36,921 bases of DNA from JAVWIF01 sp036639635 (GCA_036639635.1 JAVWIF010000015.1:1-36921), one strand, 5' to 3'. Positions 22,190 to 30,885 are shown, numbered from the stretch's first letter. The notes: a model not told the origin generated them from the sequence alone. Numbers and translations: made by a program.

Positions 22190-23206
22190 TTATAATAATG
22201 AAATGTGATGTTTCTCACATGTTTTTACCATCTCGTCACCCCATTGCGAAACTTGAACTTCTCCAATATGGGCTTTGTTTAAAAGTATCAAACAAATCCG
22301 TGATTGTCCAATACCACCTCCCATAGTCAATGGTAATTCATCGTTTAATAACATAGAATGGAAAGGTAAGCTACTGCGTTCTTCACAGTTGGCTTTCTTT
22401 AATTGTTCACGTAAAGAATCTGCATCTACACGAATTCCCATACTACTGATTTCAATAGCCGCATCAAGAATTGGATAATATAACAAGATATCTCCATTTA
22501 ATGCCCAATCATCATAGTCAGGAGCACGTCCATCATGTTTTTGTCCACTCTTTAACGTATCTCCTATTTTCATAATAAAAACTGTTTTATGTTCTTTAAC
22601 AATTTCATATTCACGTTGTTTGGGAGTAAGCGTTGGATAACAATCTTCTAATTCTTGAGAAGTAATAAAATATACATCTTCATGAATAAATGGTTGTAAG
22701 TTTTCATAAATGATATCCAATTCTTTTTCTGTTTCTTTTAGTGCTTTCATGATGTTACGTACACTCATCTTTAGAAAATCAATGGTACGATTTTCACGAT
22801 CAATAATTTTTTCCCAATCCCATTGGTCAACATAACAGGAATGTAAATTATCAAGTTCTTCATCACGACGAATGGCATTCATATCTGTATAAATACCTTT
22901 TCCAACATTTAAATTGTAACGCTTTAATGCCATTCTTTTCCATTTTGCTAAGGAATGAACAATTTGCATATCTGAGCCTGTAATTTCTTTTATATCAAAG
23001 TCGACAGGACGCTCCGTACCATTTAAATTATCATTTAACCCACTATCTTTACTAACATATAAAGGTGCAGAAATACGCATAAGATTTAAATGATGTGCAA
23101 GTCTACGTTCAAACAAATCCTTTACATACTTAATTGCTATTTCTGTTGAAATAATATCTAATTTATTTTCATAATACTTTGGAAGTATTAAATCTTTAAC
23201 AGCCAT
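22190..23206 (-). CDS. asnA: Aspartate-ammonia ligase (asparagine synthetase A)
   Basis: 338 residues, AsnA family, related to class II aminoacyl-tRNA synthetases. It makes asparagine from aspartate, ammonia and ATP. Seen are LNLMRISAPLYV with SGLNDNLNGTERPV near 40-67, LAKWKRMALKRY near 86-97, HSCYVDQWDWEK near 122-133, and TMGGGIGQSRICLILL near 295-310, which closes the ATP site. Length is normal. RBS AGAGGG, and a possible TATAAT at 23245-23240 about 35 bp upstream. Confidence 0.97.
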   Translation of the reverse strand: MAVKDLILPKYYENKLDIISTEIAIKYVKDLFERRLAHHLNLMRISAPLYVSKDSGLNDNLNGTERPVDFDIKEITGSDMQIVHSLAKWKRMALKRYNLNVGKGIYTDMNAIRRDEELDNLHSCYVDQWDWEKIIDRENRTIDFLKMSVRNIMKALKETEKELDIIYENLQPFIHEDVYFITSQELEDCYPTLTPKQREYEIVKEHKTVFIMKIGDTLKSGQKHDGRAPDYDDWALNGDILLYYPILDAAIEISSMGIRVDADSLREQLKKANCEERSSLPFHSMLLNDELPLTMGGGIGQSRICLILLNKAHIGEVQVSQWGDEMVKTCEKHHISLL

Positions 23207-23325
23207 ATCATGTACCCTCTTTCTTTCAATCTAGTCCCTATTATACCTTATTTAGAAATTAAAATATATCTTTTTTTCAAAATTTTTCAGAATTCTTTCA
23301 TTATCTGTCATTTTCTATCAAGCGA

Positions 23326-23787
23326 TTATTTATATCTTATAAATACAATATTTTCTGCATTCTCTTTTCTAATGAAATGATTATGAATTAAAACCTTTTG
23401 TGAAGCAATGTTTTTCTTATCAACTATGCCATATATGGCAAGTATATCCCATTTTGTAAAGATTTCATTGCAAACAATTTCTACTGCTTTTTGCATGATT
23501 TTTTTATCCCAATAGGGTACTGCAAGCCAATAAGATATAACACAGCTTTCCTTTTCTTTGCGTTCACATTGCAAGCACCCTACAACCTTTTTATTGCATA
23601 CAATAGCACGATAATAGAAACGTTGTGTATTTGCACCCTGATAAAATTGGATAATGGATATTGCGTGTAAAAAGGTATCAGGATAAAGATACTTCCAAAT
23701 TTTCTTCTTTATATAAAAAGGATGCATTGATAACTCATGTAAGCTTTGTGCATCTTCGACTTCCCATGTTCGTAGTATAATATTCAC
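23326..23787 (-). CDS. GNAT-family N-acetyltransferase
   Basis: 153 residues. The layout fits GNAT: an N-terminal ILRTWEVEDAQSLHEL strand-helix, VGCLQCERKEKESCVISYWL as the central hairpin, AVPYWDKKIMQKAVEIV as the acetyl-CoA pyrophosphate loop and helix, and IYGIVDKKNIASQKVLIHNHF as the RimJ-like end. It is nearest to the RimJ/RimL type that acetylates protein N-termini or small amines. Substrate unknown. It lies between asnA and the flavin reductases with gaps on both sides, and its codon and base use are like its neighbours. Confidence 0.78.
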   Translation of the reverse strand: MNIILRTWEVEDAQSLHELSMHPFYIKKKIWKYLYPDTFLHAISIIQFYQGANTQRFYYRAIVCNKKVVGCLQCERKEKESCVISYWLAVPYWDKKIMQKAVEIVCNEIFTKWDILAIYGIVDKKNIASQKVLIHNHFIRKENAENIVFIRYK

Positions 23788-23844
23788 ACTTTCACCTCTA
23801 TAGGTATAGTATGTGCGATTTCTTATTGCGTTATTTATAATCTT

Positions 23845-23874
23845 AAAAAAATAGGAAGATTTTCTTCCTATTTT
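23845..23874 (-). terminator. Terminator of the flavin reductase operon
   Basis: On the minus strand AAAATAGGAAGA (23874-23863) pairs with TCTTCCTATTTT (23859-23848), 3-nt loop, then T. It lies 3 nt after the stop codon. Confidence 0.85.
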
Positions 23875-23876
23875 AT

Positions 23877-25814
23877 CTAAATTTTAATCGCGATTTCAAT
23901 CCCATCACGCACTGCCTCTAATGCTTGTGCAGGATTTTTAGCATCTCCGATACAATAAATTTCATGACATGTCTCTTTAAGTTTTTCATATAAACTATTT
24001 TCAGATTTTGAACCACATGCGTAAATAATATGTGTTAAATGTTCTATTTGTAAACTTTGTCCATTTCGTTCAATGGTTGCACAATCTTCATTCACTTGGC
24101 ATAGTTTTGTATTTGGCATCAAATGAACATGAGCTGCATTCAATCGTTCCATCATACCGCCATAGTTACTAGGTACCATGTCTTTTGCTATTTTATCAAG
24201 CATATCTATCATTGTGATATGTAGTTCACCTAGTTTTTGGTGAAGCAGGCTCTCACAAACTTCACAACCTACAATACCACCACCTACTACTAAAACATTA
24301 CCACCAAGAATAACGACTTCTTTGGTTAGAACTTGTTGTGCACGAATGGCTTTTGTCTGATCAATACCTTTAATTGGAGGTATAATTTCACGTGCACCTG
24401 TAGCAATCACAACGACGTCACTTTGACTATTTTGAATTAAATCAGTTGTTGCTTCGACGTTGCATTCTACTTTTACATTATGAAGTTCTAATTGTTTAGA
24501 CAAATAGATAATCCATTTACTAATATCTTGTTTATATGGTGATATACATGCTACTTTTAGTTGTCCGCCTAATGACTTACTCTTTTCAAGTAACGTAACA
24601 TCATGCCCTCTAATTGCCAATGCATTTGCACAAGCCATACCACCAATACCACCACCTACAACTAGTACTTTTTTCTTATGATCGCATTTGTTTAATACAA
24701 GTTCATCTTCTCTTCCTAATGAAGGATTGATGACACATGATGCATTTCTTCGTTTGGTTTGTTCACCAACGCATCCTACACCACATGCTACACAAGGAGC
24801 AATTGTATCATATTCTTTAGTTTTGCACTTCTTAATGAAATCACTATCAGCCAACAATGCTCGTCCAAAGACAATTCCATCTACTACTTTAGAATCCAAT
24901 AAGTGTTCAGCATAAGAAGGTTCTATTATTTTACCAACAACGATTACAGGAACACTTGAGATTTGTTTAATTGCTTTTGCTTGTGGAACATTTAATCCCT
25001 GTACTTCGTTATCACAAGGAATAATTTTATTTGGTCTTTCGTATTGTGTACCTCCGCTTACTTCAAAGGCATCAATTCCATGTGCAATTAATTGAGGTAC
25101 TAAATATAACATATCTTCTAAAGTATTTCCTTGAGGGTCTTTCTCACTTCCACTCATTCTTAAAACAATGGGAAATTCATTTCCACACAATGCTTTAATT
25201 GCATCTATGACTTCAAATAACAAACGCGCACGTCCATCAATAGAACCTCCGTATGCATCACAACGTTTATTTCTCATAGGAGAGAGAAAACTTCCTAACA
25301 GCATATAAGCATGTGCACAATGTAGTTCGATTCCATCAAATCCTGCTTTTTTTGCTAGTAATGCACTATTCGCATATAAAGATATAATACCTGGTATTTC
25401 ATCAAGTTCTAATGCACGTGTTTTTTGTCCCATAGAATTGATGTAACAACTACTAGCTAGAGGAGCAATTCCTCGAAATGCAATGACACTTTCTGGTCCT
25501 GGATGTGTTAATTGAGGGATTATTTTAGCACCTGTAGCATGAACCTTTTCAATAAATGTTTGATAACTTTTTAAATTACCTTCATGTAAAAACAAAGTGT
25601 TTCCTAGATAAGGAATATTAGGGTCAACAGATAATGCATCCGTTATAATACAACCTACATCACCTTTGGCTCGTGCTAACCAATAACTTTGTAATTTTGG
25701 ACATATTGTACCATCGTCACTTTCATATCCCAATGACATTGGTGCCATAAAACTGCGATTTTTAAGTTCCATACTTCCTATTTTTAAAGGAGTAAATAAC
25801 ATACTATTATTCAT
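23877..25814 (-). CDS. BaiH-like NADH:flavin oxidoreductase (OYE + 4Fe-4S + FAD)
   Basis: 645 residues. It has an old-yellow-enzyme barrel with FMN (1-340; ELHCAHAY at 163-170, DAYGGSIDGRAR at 186-197), iron-sulfur cysteines 341, 344, 348 and 360, and an FAD/NAD module (VVGGGIGG near 385 and a second VVGGGIVG site). This is the 2,4-dienoyl-CoA reductase/enoate reductase plan. From memory, several stretches are close to BaiH of bile-acid dehydroxylators: APMSLGYES, HPGPESV, LHCAHAYM with GSFLSPMRNKR, LEDMLYL, VSGGTQYE. BaiH reduces a double bond in an oxo-steroid intermediate, but a specific substrate here is inference. It follows the BaiCD-like gene after 7 nt, so the two form one operon. Confidence 0.85.
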   Translation of the reverse strand: MNNSMLFTPLKIGSMELKNRSFMAPMSLGYESDDGTICPKLQSYWLARAKGDVGCIITDALSVDPNIPYLGNTLFLHEGNLKSYQTFIEKVHATGAKIIPQLTHPGPESVIAFRGIAPLASSCYINSMGQKTRALELDEIPGIISLYANSALLAKKAGFDGIELHCAHAYMLLGSFLSPMRNKRCDAYGGSIDGRARLLFEVIDAIKALCGNEFPIVLRMSGSEKDPQGNTLEDMLYLVPQLIAHGIDAFEVSGGTQYERPNKIIPCDNEVQGLNVPQAKAIKQISSVPVIVVGKIIEPSYAEHLLDSKVVDGIVFGRALLADSDFIKKCKTKEYDTIAPCVACGVGCVGEQTKRRNASCVINPSLGREDELVLNKCDHKKKVLVVGGGIGGMACANALAIRGHDVTLLEKSKSLGGQLKVACISPYKQDISKWIIYLSKQLELHNVKVECNVEATTDLIQNSQSDVVVIATGAREIIPPIKGIDQTKAIRAQQVLTKEVVILGGNVLVVGGGIVGCEVCESLLHQKLGELHITMIDMLDKIAKDMVPSNYGGMMERLNAAHVHLMPNTKLCQVNEDCATIERNGQSLQIEHLTHIIYACGSKSENSLYEKLKETCHEIYCIGDAKNPAQALEAVRDGIEIAIKI

Positions 25815-25821
25815 ATTTGCC

Positions 25822-27756
25822 TCACTTAATCTCTAATGCGCATTGAAATCCTTCTTCAATTGCATTAAGCGCTCTACGTGCCTTACGTGCATCACCAATT
25901 ACGTAATATGGTATATTTGCAGTATTACATGCTTCTATCAATGAACTAGAGTCATTACTACGTGAACCAACAGCCATAACAATACTATCACATGTAATTT
26001 GTACTTCTTGACCATCTTTTTCACAAAGTATGCCTTGTTCATTTATTTCTTTACATGTTGTATCACATTGTATGTTTACTTTGGCTTGTGCCATCTTTGT
26101 CATAACTGCTATTTTACGCAAACTACCTAAATCTTTACCTGCTTGATCAAGCATTTCAATAAGCGTTACGCTATTCCCTTTACTAACCAAATAATCAGCA
26201 ACTTCAAGTCCTACTAATCCTCCACCGATAACACCAACACTACCTTGTACTTCCGTTTTACCATCTAAAACATCGTGAGCATTGGTAACTAATTTTTTAT
26301 CACTACCTTTTAAATGCAAATCAATTGGGCTAGCGCCTATTGCGAGAACAACCGCATCTGGCTTCTCTTCAACAATTGATTTTGGATCAATTGTTACTTT
26401 ATAACGAACTGGTATTCCCATGTTAACAATTTGTTCTCCAAAAGAAATAGCTGCTTGTTTCATTTCTTCTTTATGAGGTGCTTCTCCTGCTGTGATAAAT
26501 TGTCCACCTAAATGTTCTGATTTTTCAAATATGATGGGATTATGATTTCTCTGTTTTAACACTTTAGCGCACTCTAAACCAGCCATGCCGCCACCTACTA
26601 CCCAAACGTTTTTTGGAGTAGTCGTTTTTTCTATCTGAATTTCACCTTCATGTCCTATCATAGGGTTTCTTAAACATGTAATAAATGGGCGATTCACTAC
26701 ATCACAGAAGCCATCATAACATCCTTGATTACAGCCAACACAATGTACAATATCACAATCTCTATTATCTTTAGCTTTATTACAGAAATCAGGATCTGCT
26801 AATTGTGCACGTCCCATGACAATTAAATCTGCTTTATTACCTTTTAAAATATCTTCTGCTTGTTGTGGTGTATTGATACGACCAACAGCAATGGTTAACA
26901 TTCCCGTTTCCTCACGTATACGTGCTGCATTATCAACGTTAAAGCCACGTTCTACATCAATTGGTGGAACTTCATATAAAGAAGCTGCTGTGATAATATT
27001 TCCTCTAGAAACATCTAATACATCAACACCTGCTTCTTGCGCCATTTTAGAAAACTCAATTACTTCTTCAATTGTTAATCCGCCTGGCAAGTAATCATCG
27101 TGGGCATCAATACGCATAAATATTGGCATAGCTTCCGATAAATTTTCTTTGATTGCTCGAATACAAGCCAAAGGAAAACGTGCTCTGTTTTCTAAACTAC
27201 CGCCATATTCATCTTTACGATGATTCAATCCTCCACTTAAAAAAGAATGTGGTAAATAGTTATGAGCACAATGGAATTCAACACAATCATATCCTGCTAA
27301 ATAAGCACGTTTTGCAGCTTTTCCATAACATTCTACAATTTCTTGGATTTCCTCATGAGTAATTGCTGGTAAACTAAAAGGTCCCATATTCATATCATCA
27401 GCTACATACATTTTTGCTTTTGGATCCATGGATACCGCAATACTTCCTTGCCATAATTGAACGCCTGCTTTTCCTCCATTATTATGAATGGCATCGACTA
27501 AATGCTTATGTCCTTCAATATAATCATCTTCACTTAAAGAAACAAAATAACTTGGTGCAGATGGTGTATGGACACTCGATACTTCTACAATATTTAATGC
27601 ACATCCACCTTTTGCACGTGCTGCATGATAATCAATCAATCGTTGCGTAACATGAGATGATTCATCAGCCATACGTGTTCCCATCGCTGGCATAATCACT
27701 CGATTTTTTAAAGCCAAACCTTTGATTTTTAGTGGCGAGAATAAATTTTCATACAT
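25822..27756 (-). CDS. BaiCD-like NADH:flavin oxidoreductase (OYE + 4Fe-4S + FAD)
   Basis: 644 residues with the same three-part layout as the next gene: barrel (EFHCAHNYLPHSFLS near 160-174, DEYGGSLENRARF near 182-194), cluster cysteines 339, 342, 346 and 361, then FAD and NAD modules (VVGGGMAGLECA; VIGGGLVGLEVA). The two are paralogues but not recent duplicates. From memory, ARAKGGCALNI, VDVLDVSRGN, YEVPP and HCVGCNQGCYDG echo BaiCD, the 3-oxo-delta4 steroid reductase. A bile-acid, steroid or other enone substrate is inference. The frame extends 11 codons upstream, but ATG at 27756 is 9 nt from AAGGAGG and gives the family N-terminus. Probably controlled by the AraC-type gene just upstream. 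Confidence 0.86.
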   Translation of the reverse strand: MYENLFSPLKIKGLALKNRVIMPAMGTRMADESSHVTQRLIDYHAARAKGGCALNIVEVSSVHTPSAPSYFVSLSEDDYIEGHKHLVDAIHNNGGKAGVQLWQGSIAVSMDPKAKMYVADDMNMGPFSLPAITHEEIQEIVECYGKAAKRAYLAGYDCVEFHCAHNYLPHSFLSGGLNHRKDEYGGSLENRARFPLACIRAIKENLSEAMPIFMRIDAHDDYLPGGLTIEEVIEFSKMAQEAGVDVLDVSRGNIITAASLYEVPPIDVERGFNVDNAARIREETGMLTIAVGRINTPQQAEDILKGNKADLIVMGRAQLADPDFCNKAKDNRDCDIVHCVGCNQGCYDGFCDVVNRPFITCLRNPMIGHEGEIQIEKTTTPKNVWVVGGGMAGLECAKVLKQRNHNPIIFEKSEHLGGQFITAGEAPHKEEMKQAAISFGEQIVNMGIPVRYKVTIDPKSIVEEKPDAVVLAIGASPIDLHLKGSDKKLVTNAHDVLDGKTEVQGSVGVIGGGLVGLEVADYLVSKGNSVTLIEMLDQAGKDLGSLRKIAVMTKMAQAKVNIQCDTTCKEINEQGILCEKDGQEVQITCDSIVMAVGSRSNDSSSLIEACNTANIPYYVIGDARKARRALNAIEEGFQCALEIK

Positions 27757-27789
27757 AGAATATAACCTCCTTGTTCTCTCTATAAGCAT

Positions 27790-27795
27790 ATTATA
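27790..27795 (-). promoter_or_regulatory. -10 element before the flavin reductase operon
   Basis: TATAAT on the minus strand (27795-27790) about 34 bp before the start. No TTGACA-like box lies at 16-18 bp, as expected for a promoter that needs an activator. It lies in the 84-bp gap after the AraC-type gene. Confidence 0.45.
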
Positions 27796-27840
27796 ACGCT
27801 TACATTTTATAGATTATATTCAAATATATAAGTTTTATTG

Positions 27841-29037
27841 TTATTTATTAGAAAATGATTTACGATATTCACTCGCACTTTGATGTGTATATTTTTTCAT
27901 CATCCGTTGAAATGTTGCCAAAGAATCAAATCCACAACTACTAACAATACTTGTTATTGCACTATTTGTTGAGCGTAATAAACTCTGTGCATAAGTTATT
28001 CTTGTTTCTTCAATCAATTCCTTGATACTTTGATGAAATAAGTGAATACAAATCTCTTTTAACGTATACTCTTTCATTTGTAATTCATTGGCTATATTTT
28101 CACTTGTTAATGCCTCACTATAATGCAAATGAATGTACTGTAGTATTTGCAATCCAAAACTAGCTTGATACATCACCAATTCCTTATCTTCGATATAAGC
28201 ATATTGGTATTCTCTTGGCGTCATTTTGGTATATTGTTTAAACACCCGATAAAAATGTTCCATCGATGAATAGTTTAATAAATCACATATATAAGCCATT
28301 GTTAATTCAGAGTAGTGTAACAAAGCACAGGCATTTACTACCTTTCCCCATTGTTGAAGTTGAAAAAAGGTGTATCCACATGCCTCCTTTATCTTTTGAT
28401 TTACATACGCGCTACTTAAATGAAGTTCATTTGCCATATCTTCTAAAATGATATCTTTTCCAGTAGCTAATATTATTTTCACAATAATACTCCATATTTG
28501 GGCATGATCTTGATGTTCTTCTATACCTTCAAAAGCATAGCGACAATGCAGACTATGTAAACAAAGGGTTTGATAGGTTACCATATTCAATGAATTAAAT
28601 CTTTTTTCTTGTTCTTCTCGATAAATATCTTCTACCAATGCTTCCACTTTTAATTGTTTACTTCCTTCTAATTGAATAAGGGGTACAGTATCATACATCA
28701 ATGCTGCATTGGCATGTTGAGGATGTTTTTCCCAACACATATACATGAATAGTCCTATATAAAATTCAATATAAATAGCAATAATTGGTTCTTTAATATG
28801 ATGATAATGGTAAAAATGATGCATGTATAAACAACAAAAAGAACCTTTTGTTAAAGGATACATCACCCCATTAATACAGATTTCGCCTTTACCTTCATAC
28901 ACATAAATTAAAATGACACGTTCGTGTTCTTTTTGTTTTGTTTCTTGATCTATATACATCTTCGTTATCGTGATATCTTGTTCACGTAAATTTTGATGAT
29001 GATCAATTCCTGTATACCAATCATTTTGTTGTTTCAC
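27841..29037 (-). CDS. AraC-family regulator with two HTH domains
   Basis: 398 residues. The N-terminal part (to about 130) is a cupin-like sensor region (YVYEGKGEICINGVMYPLTKGSF). Two AraC-type DNA-binding regions follow. The first is about 185-285 (LEDMANELHLSSAYVNQKIKE and the second-helix motif YICDLLNYSSMEHFYRVFKQYTKMTPREYQ). The second is about 300-395 (SENIANELQMKEYTLKEI and SIVSSCGFDSLATFQRMMKKYTHQSASEYR). One such region is usual. It precedes the two flavin reductase genes on the same strand and is the natural candidate for their regulator. GTG at 29037, 5 nt after AGGTGA, is preferred over the GTG inside that site. Confidence 0.85.
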   Translation of the reverse strand: MKQQNDWYTGIDHHQNLREQDITITKMYIDQETKQKEHERVILIYVYEGKGEICINGVMYPLTKGSFCCLYMHHFYHYHHIKEPIIAIYIEFYIGLFMYMCWEKHPQHANAALMYDTVPLIQLEGSKQLKVEALVEDIYREEQEKRFNSLNMVTYQTLCLHSLHCRYAFEGIEEHQDHAQIWSIIVKIILATGKDIILEDMANELHLSSAYVNQKIKEACGYTFFQLQQWGKVVNACALLHYSELTMAYICDLLNYSSMEHFYRVFKQYTKMTPREYQYAYIEDKELVMYQASFGLQILQYIHLHYSEALTSENIANELQMKEYTLKEICIHLFHQSIKELIEETRITYAQSLLRSTNSAITSIVSSCGFDSLATFQRMMKKYTHQSASEYRKSFSNK

Positions 29038-29072
29038 ATTTATCACCTGCTTTTATTATAAACAAAGTATAT

Positions 29073-29108
29073 AAAAAAAGCTATGAAACAGACATCATTT
29101 CATAACTT
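29073..29108 (-). terminator. Terminator of the rnf operon
   Basis: On the minus strand AAGTTATGAAA (29108-29098) pairs with TTTCATAGCTT (29088-29078), one wobble, 9-nt loop, then TTTTT. It lies 7 nt after the rnfB stop. Confidence 0.85.
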
Positions 29109-29115
29109 CTTATAT

Positions 29116-29433
29116 TTAAGCTTTTACTTCAACACAAGTACCATCTGCACCAGGTGTCGTATTTAAGTATTCTGCAATTGCAGCTTTTTGATCTGGTTTA
29201 CATGGTTTACAAGTTCCAACCACTTTAATTTCACCATTTACTAAAGCTTCTGCAAGTCCAGAACAACCTGCATACCCACAACCTCCACAGTTATAGTTTG
29301 GTAGCATACTAGCTACTTTATCAATTCGTTCATCACTTTCAACACTTAAGAAACGATCGGCTACTCCTAATCCAAGTCCTAGAATCGCTCCTAATACAAG
29401 CATCATAACAACAGCAATCAGTACAGCTTCCAT
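29116..29433 (-). CDS. rnfB: Short RnfB (single iron-sulfur domain)
   Basis: 105 residues. One membrane helix (about 3-24) is followed by the RnfB N-terminal 4Fe-4S domain with Cys 49, 52, 57 and 75 (CGGCGYAGC, then a distal Cys); Cys 78 and 100 are extra. Standard RnfB proteins run to 190-330 residues and carry a further ferredoxin-like domain with two or more CxxCxxCxxxCP clusters that accept electrons from ferredoxin. That part is missing. A terminator follows 7 nt after the stop, so there is no frameshifted remnant. It is the last gene of the operon, as in clostridial rnfCDGEAB. Confidence 0.88.
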   Translation of the reverse strand: MEAVLIAVVMMLVLGAILGLGLGVADRFLSVESDERIDKVASMLPNYNCGGCGYAGCSGLAEALVNGEIKVVGTCKPCKPDQKAAIAEYLNTTPGADGTCVEVKA

Positions 29434-29451
29434 TATATTTACAACCCCTTT

Positions 29452-29622
29452 CTATTCATCATGAGCAGGGTTGTTACAACAAGCTGTATCATGACAGCCT
29501 TTACACTCTGCTTTTAAATTTTCACAACCCTTAGGTAGTGGTGTCTTATGATTAAAATGATAAACTAATGCATAAATAGCACCTAATATTCCTAAGTATA
29601 TAACTGGCATTAAAAGTTCCAT
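29452..29622 (-). CDS. Small one-helix, cysteine-rich protein in the rnf operon
   Basis: A 56-codon frame that starts 1 nt after the rnfA stop and ends 18 nt before rnfB. It begins MELLMPVIYLGILGAIYAL, a single membrane helix, and ends in a soluble tail with cysteines 33, 40, 43, 48 and 49 and two histidines (core ECKGCHDTACC). The tight fit in the operon and the absence of internal stops argue for a real gene. It recalls the FeoB-associated Cys-rich membrane proteins in size and layout, but it sits in rnf rather than feo. The Cys/His pattern could bind an iron-sulfur cluster or another metal. I know no named Rnf subunit like it. Confidence 0.75.
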   Translation of the reverse strand: MELLMPVIYLGILGAIYALVYHFNHKTPLPKGCENLKAECKGCHDTACCNNPAHDE

Positions 29623-29623
29623 A

Positions 29624-30205
29624 TTAAACCAATCCCATCAATCCACTAAATGCAAGTGCCATAATAGCCGCTACAATTAATGCAATTGGATTACCTCTCC
29701 AAGAAAATGGTGTATCACAAGCATCTAAACGCTCTCTAATCGTAGAGAAGATATAAAGTACCATCGTAAAACCTACTGGAATTGCGAATGAATACATTAA
29801 CATTTCTGCAAAATTATAACCACTGGTAATATTATTTAATGTAACATTTAATACAACACAGTTAGTCGTAATTAAAGGAAGATAAACTCCCAATGCTTTG
29901 TATAGTGCTGGACTTAATTTTTTAATAATCATTTCTACTAATTGTACTAGAGCCGCAATTACTAGAATAAAAGTTATTAAATCCATATATTCTAATTTTA
30001 ATGGTGTTAATACTTGATAATATAGTGTGTAAGTAGCAATTGAAGCGATTACGATAACAAAGGTTACGGCCGCTCCCATTCCAAGCGCACTACTACTTTT
30101 CTTAGATACACCCATAAAAGGACACATACCAAGAAATTGATTTAAGACGACGTTATTAATGAAAACAAACGTAATTAACATAACAAATAAATTACTCCAG
30201 TTCAT
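29624..30205 (-). CDS. rnfA: Rnf complex subunit RnfA
   Basis: 193 residues and about six membrane helices. RnfA and RnfE are paralogues that pack antiparallel and share an intramembrane 2Fe-2S cluster. The two ligands expected from this subunit are present: Cys 28 in NQFLGMCPFMG and Cys 116 in YLPLITTNCVVL. The complex couples reduced ferredoxin oxidation and NAD reduction to sodium or proton export. It starts 3 nt downstream of the rnfE stop and is followed by the Cys-rich small gene. Confidence 0.96.
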   Translation of the reverse strand: MNWSNLFVMLITFVFINNVVLNQFLGMCPFMGVSKKSSSALGMGAAVTFVIVIASIATYTLYYQVLTPLKLEYMDLITFILVIAALVQLVEMIIKKLSPALYKALGVYLPLITTNCVVLNVTLNNITSGYNFAEMLMYSFAIPVGFTMVLYIFSTIRERLDACDTPFSWRGNPIALIVAAIMALAFSGLMGLV

Positions 30206-30208
30206 AAA

Positions 30209-30871
30209 CTATTTCGCCTCCTTAGTTGTTAGTGCTTTTGCTTTTTCACTTTGATGTGCTTTATAAGCTGCAAGTCCTGCTGCTAAACAAGCGAAGGTAC
30301 AGAACGCACCAAATGGTTGAGCAAACATTGATATCGTGAAATCTTCTGGAATGATCCGAAATGCAAATAATGTTTGTGCTGCATTAAATGGATTTTCAAA
30401 TGAGATAACTCCAGTTGCTAAGATTTGACGAATTAATGACATAATAATAATACTTGCCGTATATCCTAATCCCATACCTAATCCATCTAAAGCAGAATCT
30501 AAGATTCCATTCTTACTAGCGAAGGCTTCTGCACGTCCTAAGATAATACAGTTTACAACAATTAAAGGAATAAAAACACCAAGAGCAGAATCTAAGCTAG
30601 GCGCATATGCCTTAATTAACATCTGAATAACTTTTACAAGTGTTGCGATAATTACAATATATACCGGAATACGAATTTCAGATGGTGTAATATTACGTAC
30701 TAAAGATATTAAAACGTTTGACATAATTAAAACAATAATAACCGCAACTCCCATACCAATGGCATTGTTCAACGTTGTTGTGATGGCTAGTGTAGAACAC
30801 AATCCCAAATACAATGAGAAAACAGGGTTTTCGCGGATGAAACCAGCTGTAAAATTTTCTTTACGATTCAT
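30209..30871 (-). CDS. rnfE: Rnf complex subunit RnfE
   Basis: 220 residues, six or so membrane helices, with the paired cluster cysteines 25 (LYLGLCSTLAI) and 108 (FIPLIVVNCIIL) that match those of RnfA. The C-terminal tail is Lys/Ala-rich. ATG at 30877 is also possible, but lies only 3 nt from AGGAGGA; ATG at 30871 has a 9-nt spacing and begins MNRKENF, close to other RnfE N-termini. Confidence 0.94.
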   Translation of the reverse strand: MNRKENFTAGFIRENPVFSLYLGLCSTLAITTTLNNAIGMGVAVIIVLIMSNVLISLVRNITPSEIRIPVYIVIIATLVKVIQMLIKAYAPSLDSALGVFIPLIVVNCIILGRAEAFASKNGILDSALDGLGMGLGYTASIIIMSLIRQILATGVISFENPFNAAQTLFAFRIIPEDFTISMFAQPFGAFCTFACLAAGLAAYKAHQSEKAKALTTKEAK

Positions 30872-30885
30872 TTTCATCGCTCCTC

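Noticed and set aside
26816..27094. 92-residue plus-strand frame opposite the BaiCD-like gene
   Set aside because: Antisense shadow of a well-supported coding region.
23877..27756. Recent tandem duplication of the two flavin reductase genes
   Set aside because: The layouts match but motif regions, cysteine spacings and N-termini differ too much; they look like two old paralogous classes.
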